From JBFKAV01 sp041621405 (lineage in GTDB: Bacteria; Pseudomonadota; Alphaproteobacteria; Rhodobacterales; Rhodobacteraceae): a stretch of DNA of 16,133 bases. Below, one piece after another: positions 7,733 to 14,808 of this stretch; positions within the stretch are counted from its first letter, which is position 1; every line of letters begins with the position of its first letter. The translations under genes were made by a program, and so were the position numbers. Under the pieces are notes generated by a model that searched no databases, was not told the origin of the DNA, and saw only the letters and a program-made list of their open reading frames with translations. The stretch covers positions 1 to 16,133 of the forward strand of contig JBFKAV010000080.1 of assembly GCA_041621405.1 (NCBI GenBank), in the 5' to 3' direction.

Positions 7733-8965
7733 CTAGACTTGCGCCGCAGTGGCAGATGCCGCCTCCGCGGCGAGCCTGCGGCGGATCAGCCAGCCCAGCG
7801 GAACCAGCGCCAGGCACCAGAGGCCGAGCACCAGCCCTTGTTCGGGAAAGCTCACGCCGAGGTCGATGGCGAGCCCGGTGAGGCCCGGCCCGATGGCCGT
7901 CGCCACCACCATGATCGCGACCGTGAGCGCGCGCACCGAACCGAGGTGCCGGGTGCCGTAGACATGGGGCAGGAAGGCGCCCCAGAAGGCGTTCTGCATG
8001 CCCTGCGTCAGTCCGAGGATGGCGAGGGCCAGGATCCAGCCCCAGACCGGGCCCACGGCGCCGAGAAGCAGCACCGAGAGCCCCATCGGGATCAGGAGCG
8101 GCGGCAGCAGGCGGTCGGGGCCGAAGCGGTCGGCCGCCCAGCCGGCGCCGAGCGCCGCCGCCACGGTGACCAGGGCATAGGCGGGATAGGCCGGGGCCAT
8201 GTCGACGAGGCTCCAGCCCTTCACCTCGGCGGTGTGGACCTGATGGAAGAAGATCACCGTGCCGATGAAGCCCGGGGTGAGCAAGAATGGCAGGAGCGCC
8301 GGAAAGAGCCAGTGCCGCAGCACCTCGGCCCGGAGCCAGTGCCGCCCGCCGATCCCCGCGCTGCCCTGGCCCAGGGCGCGGCCCGCCGGCTCGCGGTCTT
8401 GTGCCAGGAGCAGCATCAGGAGCGGCGCGACAACGAGCACGATCAGCGCGGCAACCACCCCCCAGCCGCCGCGCCATCCGAGCCAGCCGATGACAAGCAC
8501 GGTGGGCAGCGGCAGGAGCGCCTCACCCGCCGAATAGCCGAGCCCGGTGATCGCGACCGCCCGCCCCCTCGTGGCGACGAACCAGCGGCCCATCGCAGTG
8601 ACCGCGATGTGGCTGAACATCCCCTGGCCGCAGAAGCGAAGCAGGAACACCGCGATGCCGAGCTGCCAGACCGCCTGCCCGAACGCCATCGCCGCCGCCG
8701 CGACGGCGAAGACGAGCGCGGTGAGTGGCGCCAGCCGCGACAGGCGCATCGTGTCGGCGAGCGACCCGCGGGCCAGCAGGAGAGCCGCCGAGGACAGCGT
8801 GGCCAGGGTGTAGAGCGCGCCCCACTCGCCGTCGCTGAGCCCGTAGTCGGCGCGGATCTCGCCGGCGAAGAGCGAGATGAAGAAAGTCTGCCCGAAGGAC
8901 GACGCGAAGGTGAGCAGGAGGCCCGTCAGCAGCCAGCGGCGGTTCTCGAGGAGGAAGCGGACCAT
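7733..8965 (-). CDS. MFS transporter
   Basis: This 410-residue inner-membrane protein has about twelve hydrophobic helices in two halves split by a polar loop near residues 190-210, the layout of the major facilitator superfamily. The N-terminus RRWLLTGLLLTFASSFGQTF leads into helix 1. The loop after helix 2 (LLLARGSLADTMRLSRLAPL, with RGSLADTMRLSR) is the family's motif A, and a related WAADRFGPDRLL occurs in the second half. The substrate cannot be read from sequence; it is not evidently AmpG, despite the amidase next door. It starts 43 bases after the HupE-like gene and is probably co-transcribed with it. The ribosome site before ATG 8965 is poor (AGGCGGGG almost touching the start), which fits translation following on from the upstream gene. 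Confidence 0.88.
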   Translation of the reverse strand: MVRFLLENRRWLLTGLLLTFASSFGQTFFISLFAGEIRADYGLSDGEWGALYTLATLSSAALLLARGSLADTMRLSRLAPLTALVFAVAAAAMAFGQAVWQLGIAVFLLRFCGQGMFSHIAVTAMGRWFVATRGRAVAITGLGYSAGEALLPLPTVLVIGWLGWRGGWGVVAALIVLVVAPLLMLLLAQDREPAGRALGQGSAGIGGRHWLRAEVLRHWLFPALLPFLLTPGFIGTVIFFHQVHTAEVKGWSLVDMAPAYPAYALVTVAAALGAGWAADRFGPDRLLPPLLIPMGLSVLLLGAVGPVWGWILALAILGLTQGMQNAFWGAFLPHVYGTRHLGSVRALTVAIMVVATAIGPGLTGLAIDLGVSFPEQGLVLGLWCLALVPLGWLIRRRLAAEAASATAAQV

Positions 8966-9008
8966 GCCCCGCCTGTATCTCCCGGCGGGGGCAGAGGAAA
9001 GGGGCGGT

Positions 9009-10154
9009 TCAGAGCAGCGTGCGCTCCACCACCCACCAGCCGCCCACTGCGGCGATCGCGAGCGAGGCAGGGGCGGCGATGGCCGGCTGGTACCAGTGCT
9101 TCGCGCGGAACCAGAGGCCGACCGCGAGGAAGGCCGCCGCGATCACCGCGAGCTGGCCGAGCTCGACGCCGATGTTGAAGGCGACGAGGCCGAGGATCAG
9201 CTGCGCAGGCTCGAGCCCGATGTCGCCCAGGACCGAGGCGAAGCCGAGGCCGTGCAGGAGCCCGAATCCGAAAACGATGGCCACCCGGGTGGGGCCGATC
9301 CGGCGCTCGCCCTGGTGGAAGACATTCTCGACCGCGACATAGACGATGGACGCGGCGATCAACGGCTCGACGACCTCGGATGGCACGCTGACGATGTCGA
9401 GTGTGGCCAGCGCCAGCGTCGCGGTATGGGCGAGCGTGAAGGAGGTGACCTGCCACAGGAGCGGCCGGAGCCGGGCGGCGTAGAAGAAGAGGCCGAGGAC
9501 GAAGAGGATGTGGTCGAGGCCGAGCGGCACGATGTGCTCGAAGCCCAGCACCAGGTAGCGGCCGAAGGCGGTGAGCGGGTCCTCCACGGCGGCGCCGAGC
9601 CGCGGCATCGGATCGGAGAGCGCGCCGTCGGTGAGGTAGACGGCGTAGGTCGCCCCCTCACCCTCCTGGCGCACGACGAGCGGCCCAAGCCGCGCCGCCC
9701 AGCCCGCACGCACGTCGCTGTCGTCGGGTGGCAGCGCGGCGGAGAGCACCAGCACCGAGTCGCGCGGCAGCGCCACGTCGCCGACCTCCGGGATCTCCAC
9801 CGCCTCGATTTCGGCGGACACGGGCGTTTCGCCCGCGATCAGGACGAAATTCGGCGCGAGCCCGGGCCAGGCCTCCCGAAGCGCCCTCTCCACCTCGGCC
9901 GGCGGTGCGGCGCGGAGCGCGTCGTGCTCGGCGGCGAGCGGCGAATCGCCCGTGTCGGAAAGCCCGGCGAGATCCATCCCCACGATCAGCGGCTCCAGCG
10001 CGAGGCGAAGCCGCATCTCCACCCTGTCCGGCGATACCGCCACGTCCGCCACGGCAGGGCGCACCTCGTGCGCTGTCGCCGCAGCGGCGAGCCAGCTTGA
10101 CAGGAGCGCGCCGAGCACCACCCTCAGAAGCCTATCCACGGAGGACCGTCCCAT
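9009..10154 (-). CDS. HupE/UreJ-type membrane protein with large periplasmic domain
   Basis: From ATG 10154 the product is 381 residues: a signal peptide (1-28, LGALLSSWLAAAATA then HEVRP), a periplasmic domain (29-~190) and a C-terminal membrane domain of about six helices. The membrane domain carries the HupE/UreJ signatures: FEHIVPLGLDHILFVLG (His207, Asp214, His215), FTLAHT (His243), FGLLHGLGFA (His301) and FNIGVELGQL (Glu331). HupE/UreJ proteins are linked to nickel, cobalt or other divalent-metal uptake, and these His/Asp/Glu residues are the likely ligands. The metal here is unknown. AGAAGGG eight bases before ATG 10154 supports this start; a GTG at 10139 is an alternative, and an upstream in-frame extension to 10301 is not conserved-looking. 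Its ATG overlaps that of the divergent DUF4198 gene. The MFS gene follows 43 bases downstream. Confidence 0.88.
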   Translation of the reverse strand: MGRSSVDRLLRVVLGALLSSWLAAAATAHEVRPAVADVAVSPDRVEMRLRLALEPLIVGMDLAGLSDTGDSPLAAEHDALRAAPPAEVERALREAWPGLAPNFVLIAGETPVSAEIEAVEIPEVGDVALPRDSVLVLSAALPPDDSDVRAGWAARLGPLVVRQEGEGATYAVYLTDGALSDPMPRLGAAVEDPLTAFGRYLVLGFEHIVPLGLDHILFVLGLFFYAARLRPLLWQVTSFTLAHTATLALATLDIVSVPSEVVEPLIAASIVYVAVENVFHQGERRIGPTRVAIVFGFGLLHGLGFASVLGDIGLEPAQLILGLVAFNIGVELGQLAVIAAAFLAVGLWFRAKHWYQPAIAAPASLAIAAVGGWWVVERTLL

Positions 10155-10965
10155 GCTCCGAACCCTTCTCTCCATCGTCGTTCTCTCCGTTTTAGGGCTC
10201 TCGGGCGCGAAGGCCCACGAATTCTGGATCGAGCCACAGGCCCACCAGGTCGCCCCGGGCGATCCGATCGTCGCCCGGCTGAGGAACGGCGAGAAGTTCA
10301 ACGGCGTGGCGCTGGCCTACCTGCCGGCGGGATACCTGCGCTTCGAGCTGGTCGAGGGCGCCGCCGCGCGGCCGGTGGAGGCGCGGCTCGGCGACGAGCC
10401 GGCGCTGAATATGGCCGCCGGTGCCGAGGGCCTCGTCGTCGTCGCACTCGAGACCACCGACTCGATCCTCACCTACGACGATCCCGAGCGCTTCCGCGCC
10501 TTCGTCGCGCACAAGGACCTCGCCGGCGCGCTCGAGGCCCATGCCCGGCGTGGCCTGCCCGAGGCTGGCTTCTCCGAGCGGTACTCGCGCCACGTCAAGG
10601 CGCTGATCGCCGTGGGTGCGGGCGAGGGCGCGGACCGGGCGCTCGGGCTCCGCACCGAGATCGTCGCTGAGGCCAATCCCTACACCGACGATCTCTCCGC
10701 TGGCCTGCCGCTCCGCGTGCTCCTCGACGATGCCCCGCGTGCCGGGGCGCAGCTCGAGCTCTTCGCCCGCGGCCCTGAGGGCGAGGTGACAATCACGCTG
10801 CACCGCACCGACGCCGAAGGCCGAGTGACGGTACCGGTTCTGCCGGGCCACGTGTATTTCGCCGATGCCGTTGTCCTGCTCGACACCGGCAACGATCGCC
10901 CGGAGGCGGGACCGGTCTGGCAGAGCCTCTGGGCCGGCCTCAGCTTCGCGGTTCCGGCCCGATGA
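10153..10965 (+). CDS. DUF4198 / NikM-like periplasmic protein
   Basis: This 270-residue protein has a clear signal peptide (MLRTLLSIVVLSVLGLSGAKA, residues 1-21); the mature chain would start at His22 with HEFWIEP. That start, the repeated beta-strand character, the ANPYTDDLSAGLPLRVLLDD segment (about 176-194) and the late TDAEGRVTVPVLPGHVYFADAV region are typical of DUF4198 (COG5266), related to periplasmic parts of nickel/cobalt transport systems. A free N-terminal histidine could bind metal, a suggestion rather than a demonstration. GGAGGA (10140-10145), seven bases before ATG 10153, fixes the start. It is divergent from the HupE-like gene with no space between them, and a perfect TTGACA at 10097-10102 lies inside that gene, though no good -10 follows it. 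Co-function with the HupE-like protein is inferred. Confidence 0.87.
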   Translation: MLRTLLSIVVLSVLGLSGAKAHEFWIEPQAHQVAPGDPIVARLRNGEKFNGVALAYLPAGYLRFELVEGAAARPVEARLGDEPALNMAAGAEGLVVVALETTDSILTYDDPERFRAFVAHKDLAGALEAHARRGLPEAGFSERYSRHVKALIAVGAGEGADRALGLRTEIVAEANPYTDDLSAGLPLRVLLDDAPRAGAQLELFARGPEGEVTITLHRTDAEGRVTVPVLPGHVYFADAVVLLDTGNDRPEAGPVWQSLWAGLSFAVPAR

Positions 10966-10980
10966 CGGAGGGCGCGCGCC

Positions 10981-11009
10981 TTGATATGCCGCCCCAGGCG
11001 GGCTAGGAG
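10981..11009 (+). promoter_or_regulatory. Candidate promoter for the cysteine hydrolase-leuD pair
   Basis: CTTGATA (TTGATA at 10981-10986), a 17-base spacer and TAGGAG (11004-11009) resemble CTTG-type alphaproteobacterial promoters. It lies 15 bases after the DUF4198 stop, next to a ten-base palindrome (10971-10980). The leader to the next gene would be about 115 bases. The -10 box is poor. Confidence 0.3.
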
Positions 11010-11132
11010 CGGCGCCGATGCCGCAAGCCGATGGCGAGACCGAGTCGACCGCAGGCGGCTCCTGACGAAGATCGCGCGCATCCGGCGGGGCTCCCCGGGA
11101 TGCGACAGCCAATGTGAGCCCCGGAGTGACGC

Positions 11133-11753
11133 ATGATCCGCCGATTTGGCCCAGAGACCGCGCTTCTGCTGATCGACGTTCAGAAAGGGGTCAACGTCCT
11201 CGAGCACTGGGGCGGTCCCACCGGGCGCCGCAACAATCCCGACGCCGAGGCGCACATGGCGCGGCTTCTCGCGGCCTGGCGCGACAGAGGGCTGCCGGTG
11301 ATCTACACCCGGCACGATTCGCGCGAGGCGGCCTCGCCACTGAAGCTCTCGCTGCCCACGGGCGCGATGATCGAGGGCTTCGAGCCTCGGGACGGCGAGA
11401 TCGTGATCGAGAAGGACGTGAATTCCGCCTTCATCGGCACCGATCTCGAGCTCAGGCTGCGCGAGCGCGGCTGCCACCGGCTGGTCGTCGCCGGGTTCTT
11501 CACCAACTTCTGTGTCGAAACCAGCGTGCGCATGGCCGGCAATCTCGGTTATGATACCTATCTCGCGCATCAGGGCTGTGCGACCTGCAACCGGATCGGG
11601 CGCGACGGCACCGACCACGACCCCGAACTGGTGCACGACCTGGCCATCGCCTCGATGCACGGCGAATTCTGCACGGCGCTCGACACCGACACCCTCGTCG
11701 GCCTGACCGGGCGCGACGCACCTGACCTGGAGCGGGTGCAGGGGAACGAATGA
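11133..11753 (+). CDS. Isochorismatase-like cysteine hydrolase
   Basis: This 206-residue cytoplasmic protein is an isochorismatase-fold hydrolase with the full catalytic triad: Asp15 (LLLIDVQKGV), Lys94 (VIEKDVNSAF) and Cys127 (GFFTNFCVETSVRMA). The cysteine nucleophile makes an amidase-type reaction (such as nicotinamidase, ureidoacrylate or carbamoyl hydrolysis) more likely than true isochorismate cleavage, where the cysteine is absent. The substrate is not identifiable. Length is normal (180-220). The start ATG 11133 has GGAG six bases upstream and gives MIRRFGPETALLLIDVQ; His61 and Asp62 (TRHDS) match a conserved family position. It stands 58 bases before leuD on the same strand and may share its transcript, although no leucine-pathway role is known for the family. 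Confidence 0.92.
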   Translation: MIRRFGPETALLLIDVQKGVNVLEHWGGPTGRRNNPDAEAHMARLLAAWRDRGLPVIYTRHDSREAASPLKLSLPTGAMIEGFEPRDGEIVIEKDVNSAFIGTDLELRLRERGCHRLVVAGFFTNFCVETSVRMAGNLGYDTYLAHQGCATCNRIGRDGTDHDPELVHDLAIASMHGEFCTALDTDTLVGLTGRDAPDLERVQGNE

Positions 11754-11811
11754 GCGGGCCCCGCCCGAGGGCGCAAGATTGCAATGGCCGTTCGGCCGGG
11801 AGAGAGGACCG

Positions 11812-12417
11812 ATGGAGAAGTTCACCAAGCTCACGGGGATCGCGGCGCCGATGCCGCTCGTGAACATCGACACCGACATGATCATCCCCAAGCAGTTCCT
11901 GAAGACGATCAAGCGCACCGGGCTCGGCAAGAACCTGTTCGACGAGATGCGCTACGACCAGCAGGGCAACGAGATCGCCGGTTTCGTGCTGAACCAGCCG
12001 GCCTACCGAAACGCCGAGATCCTGGTCGCCGGCGACAATTTCGGCTGCGGCTCGAGCCGCGAGCACGCGCCCTGGGCGCTGCTCGATTTCGGCATCCGCT
12101 GCGTGATCTCCACAAGCTTCGCCGACATCTTCTACAACAACTGCTTCAAGAACGGGATCCTGCCGGTGGTGCTGCCGGAGGACGCAGTGGCGGTGCTGAT
12201 GGACGACGCCCGCAAAGGCGCGAACGCGCGGATCACGGTCGACCTCGAGGCGCAGACCGTGACTTCATCGGACGGCCGCGAGTTCCGCTTCGAGCTTGAC
12301 CAATTCAAGAAGCACTGCCTGCTGAACGGGCTTGACGATATCGGCCTCACGCTGGCCAAGGAATCGGCCATCGAATCGTTCGAAACGAAGGCGCGCGCCG
12401 ATCGGCCTTGGGCCTGA
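11812..12417 (+). CDS. leuD: 3-isopropylmalate dehydratase, small subunit
   Basis: LeuD is the swivelling-domain partner of LeuC in the second step of leucine biosynthesis. The 201-residue product equals E. coli LeuD in length. It begins MEKFTKLTGIAAPMPLVNID at ATG 11812, preceded by GGGAGAGAGGA; an in-frame TTG at 11779 would add a non-conserved tail. Diagnostic segments are NIDTDMIIPKQFLKT, GDNFGCGSSREHAPWAL (the signature loop bearing substrate-contacting Ser and Arg residues) and the NNCFKNGILPV strand. It is separated from leuC by an amidase, an MFS gene, a HupE-like gene, a DUF4198 gene and a cysteine hydrolase. leuB does not follow within the window, so the pathway genes are dispersed here. 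Confidence 0.98.
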   Translation: MEKFTKLTGIAAPMPLVNIDTDMIIPKQFLKTIKRTGLGKNLFDEMRYDQQGNEIAGFVLNQPAYRNAEILVAGDNFGCGSSREHAPWALLDFGIRCVISTSFADIFYNNCFKNGILPVVLPEDAVAVLMDDARKGANARITVDLEAQTVTSSDGREFRFELDQFKKHCLLNGLDDIGLTLAKESAIESFETKARADRPWA

Positions 12418-12510
12418 CGACGCGAAGTCAACAAGATGTAGAGGGGGGCTCAAGGCCTGCCACAATTCCGCCTGAGGATTGATGTATTGCCGCACCAGTT
12501 TCTCCGCGAA

Positions 12511-12560
12511 ATAGACAGTTTGTTAACGTTTACCGGAGCTTATAGTTGCTGTTAATACTC
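12511..12560 (+). promoter_or_regulatory. AT-rich island with candidate promoter after leuD
   Basis: This 50-base stretch is about 36% GC by hand count, against roughly 70% around it. It contains TTGTTA (12520-12525) and a strong -10-like TATAGT (12541-12546), separated by a short 15-base spacer, and a second possible -10 TAATAC (12553-12558) 18 bases after TTTACC. GTTAAC palindromes are present. The 274-base gap 12418-12691 holds no other gene that I can see. It probably drives the downstream membrane protein, with a leader of about 140 bases. Confidence 0.4.
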
Positions 12561-12691
12561 CAATGGAGCGATAGTTCGACGACGCTGCGGAATCCCGCCG
12601 CGAGTCGCGGGTCGCGGTAGAGGCGGAGCACCGACGTGCCGACCAAAAGGGAGTACCACGGATCCGCACACCCGTTCCGGGAGATCGTCGC

Positions 12692-13525
12692 ATGCTGACC
12701 CGGATCACCACCTCCGCTGTGCGGGGTCTGCTGGTCGCCCTCCTCATTGCCATGCCCTCGCTGCTTCTGCCCGGCACCAGCAGCGACACCGCCGAGATCG
12801 TGACCCTGGTAGCGATCTTCGCGGCCGTGCTCACCACCATCGAGTACGCCTCGAGCTATCCCAGCATCCTCGAGTTCCGCGATGCGCCGCCGTTCAACCG
12901 TATCCGCTACCTCTCGCTATTCCTGTCGATCGTGATGATCGCAGTGCTTTGCCGTGCCGAGGTCTATCCCAACGCATTCTCCACCTTCGTCCACGCGGTG
13001 GGCGGGCTGATCGGCCAGGTCATCGACTTCCCGTTGAGCCCGGTCCGGCTGATGGTGACCTTCCTCGGCGAAAGCGCGAGCCCGGCCGAGATTGAGCTGA
13101 TCCGCAGCGCGGCGGGGTTGAGCTACTTCATCTCGCTAATGTCGTTGCTGATCTTCCTGATCATCCTGCGCTTCGCCGGCTGGCCGAGCGGGATCAAGGG
13201 CTTCAACGTCTGGGTGAACCTTCCGACCTTCGATCCGACAGCCGGCGCAGACGTCGTGGACCGGTTGCGCCGCGACGCCTGGGTCAACGTCGGCTTCGGC
13301 TTCATGTTGCCGTTCCTGGTGCCGGTGGCGGCCAAGGCGGGCGTCGCGTTGTTCGAGCCGGTGCAGTTCAGCTCGAACCACATGCTGATCTGGACGATGG
13401 CGGCCTGGGCGTTCCTGCCGGCGAGCCTGTTCATGCGCGGCATCGCCATGGCGCGGGTCGCCGACATGATCGCCGAGCGGCGCCGCCGCGGCCGGCAGGC
13501 CAACGCCGTACTGGTGACGGCCTGA
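12692..13525 (+). CDS. Uncharacterised multi-helix membrane protein
   Basis: I do not recognise this 277-residue protein. It has about six hydrophobic helices, near residues 11-28, 34-52, 72-87, 144-162, 199-221 and 230-247. A soluble loop of about 35 residues (163-198, with WVNLPTFDPTAGADVVDRLR) sits between helices four and five, and the tail is very basic (AERRRRGRQ, 261-269), which suggests a cytoplasmic C-terminus. No catalytic or transport motif is evident. The start ATG 12692 has GGGAG eight bases upstream. Its TGA stop (13523-13525) overlaps the apparent CTG start of the following secreted EEP protein, so the two are likely made together. Codon use and GC look like the neighbours, giving no sign of recent transfer. 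Confidence 0.75.
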   Translation: MLTRITTSAVRGLLVALLIAMPSLLLPGTSSDTAEIVTLVAIFAAVLTTIEYASSYPSILEFRDAPPFNRIRYLSLFLSIVMIAVLCRAEVYPNAFSTFVHAVGGLIGQVIDFPLSPVRLMVTFLGESASPAEIELIRSAAGLSYFISLMSLLIFLIILRFAGWPSGIKGFNVWVNLPTFDPTAGADVVDRLRRDAWVNVGFGFMLPFLVPVAAKAGVALFEPVQFSSNHMLIWTMAAWAFLPASLFMRGIAMARVADMIAERRRRGRQANAVLVTA

Positions 13526-14634
13526 TCCTCAGGGCGGCTCTTCTCCTGTTCCTTCTCGCCGCCGCGGCCCCGGCCGAGACGCTGCGGGTCGCTACGTGGA
13601 ACGTCGATCTCGAGCGTCGGGGCCCGGGTCTCCTGCTGGCCGACATCGAGGGCGGAGACGATGCGCAGGTGGCTGCGGTGGCGGCCGTGATCGCCGAGGT
13701 TGCGCCCGACATCCTGCTCCTCACCTCGATCGACTACGACGCGGAGCTCGCTGCCCTGGACGCGCTGGCGGCCCGGGTCGCGGCGGCGGGGTTGGCCTAT
13801 CCGAACCGTTTCGCGCTTCGCCCTAACACCGGCCGGGCGAGCGGGCTCGACCTCGACGGCGACGGAAGGCTCGGGGGTCCGGGCGACGCGCAGGGCTACG
13901 GACGCTTCGCCGGGCAGGGCGGCATGGCGCTGCTCTCGCGCCTTCCGGTCGCGGACGACGCGGCGCGCGACTTCTCCGCCTTCCTGTGGCGCGACCTGCC
14001 CGGCGCGATGCTGCCCGAGGCCGGGGGCCGGCCGTTCCCCTCCGAGGCGGCGCTGGCGGTGCAGCGGCTCTCCACCACGGGCCACTGGGCGGTTCCCGTC
14101 GCGCTGCCCGGAGGCCGGCGCCTCACGCTTCTCGCCTGGTACGCCACGCCGCCGGTGTTCGACGGTCCTGAGGACCGCAACGGTCGCCGCAACCATGACG
14201 AGACGGCGTTCTGGGCGGCGCTGATCGACGGCCGCATCCCCGGCGAGGCGCCGCCCGAGCCGCCCTTCGTGGTCCTCGGCGACGCCAATCTCGACCCCCT
14301 CGACGGCGACGGGCGCGGCGTGGCGATGCGCGCGCTCCTGTCCCATCCGGCGCTGCAGGACCCGGCCCCGTCGAGCGCCGGCGCCGCGGCGGCGGCGCTG
14401 GCCCAGGGCGGGCCGAACGCGGGCCAGTCAGGGCCGCCGGCGCTCGATACCGCCGACTGGCCAGAGGATCGCGGCGGGCCGGGGAATCTGCGGGTCGACT
14501 ACGTGCTGCCCTCGGCCGGGCTTGCGGTGACCGGCGCAGGTGTGTTCTGGCCCGAAGAGGCCGCTCCGATGGCCGAAGTCGCGGCAGCGGCCTCGCGCCA
14601 CCGGCTGGTCTGGGTCGACATCGTGCTGCCCTGA
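13522..14634 (+). CDS. Secreted endonuclease/exonuclease/phosphatase (EEP) family protein, apparent CTG start
   Basis: The EEP fold hydrolyses phosphodiester or phosphomonoester bonds with a divalent metal. Counting from CTG 13522 (370 aa), a signal peptide (LRAALLLFLLAAAAPA, then ETLRV) precedes VATWNVDLERRGPG with the metal-site Asn27. Further active-site motifs are TGHW (His188), GDANLDP (Asp254, Asn256), RVDYVLP (Asp326) and SRHRLVWVDI (His360). The set is complete, so an active enzyme is expected in the periplasm or outside. No ATG, GTG or TTG occurs in this frame between 13522 and the GTG at 13669; starting there would remove both the leader and the TWN motif. CTG 13522 overlaps the previous TGA as CTGA, mimicking the usual ATGA coupling. 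The substrate (nucleic acid, phospholipid or other phosphoester) is unknown. Confidence 0.85.
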   Translation: MILRAALLLFLLAAAAPAETLRVATWNVDLERRGPGLLLADIEGGDDAQVAAVAAVIAEVAPDILLLTSIDYDAELAALDALAARVAAAGLAYPNRFALRPNTGRASGLDLDGDGRLGGPGDAQGYGRFAGQGGMALLSRLPVADDAARDFSAFLWRDLPGAMLPEAGGRPFPSEAALAVQRLSTTGHWAVPVALPGGRRLTLLAWYATPPVFDGPEDRNGRRNHDETAFWAALIDGRIPGEAPPEPPFVVLGDANLDPLDGDGRGVAMRALLSHPALQDPAPSSAGAAAAALAQGGPNAGQSGPPALDTADWPEDRGGPGNLRVDYVLPSAGLAVTGAGVFWPEEAAPMAEVAAAASRHRLVWVDIVLP

Positions 14635-14715
14635 GGGGCGTATGCTACAACGCCGCAGAAGGCTTGCGTTTGCGTCAGCTCGGCGCAGAAAAGCGTTTCG
14701 CTTCAAGAATATGAC

Positions 14716-14740
14716 GTGGCGTAGCACCGTGCCATGCCAC
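14716..14740. repeat. Imperfect 12-1-12 inverted repeat upstream of recO
   Basis: Arms GTGGCGTAGCAC (14716-14727) and GTGCCATGCCAC (14729-14740) match at 10 of 12 positions around a single central C. It lies 82 bases after the EEP stop and about 70 bases before recO, and could be an operator for a dimeric regulator or an RNA hairpin. No T-run follows, and no convincing promoter was found in the 174-base gap 14635-14808. Confidence 0.4.
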
Positions 14741-14808
14741 ATCTGAAGCACGCCACCCCGCGCGCCCGCCCCTTGCGGCGGCGCCCGGGCCGGAGGAAGC
14801 TCCGCGCC

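Noticed and set aside
7733..8965. MFS gene next to an amidase read as AmpG plus AmpD muropeptide recycling.
   Set aside because: No AmpG-specific motif was recognised, and a terminator and promoter separate the two genes. The pairing looks coincidental.
7526..9178. Long plus-strand open frame opposite the MFS gene (550 codons).
   Set aside because: Low-complexity charged product complementary to hydrophobic helices, with no ribosome site; a shadow.
12520..12560. CtrA binding site (TTAA-N7-TTAA) in the AT-rich island.
   Set aside because: Two TTAA half-sites exist, but they are about 25 bases apart rather than seven.
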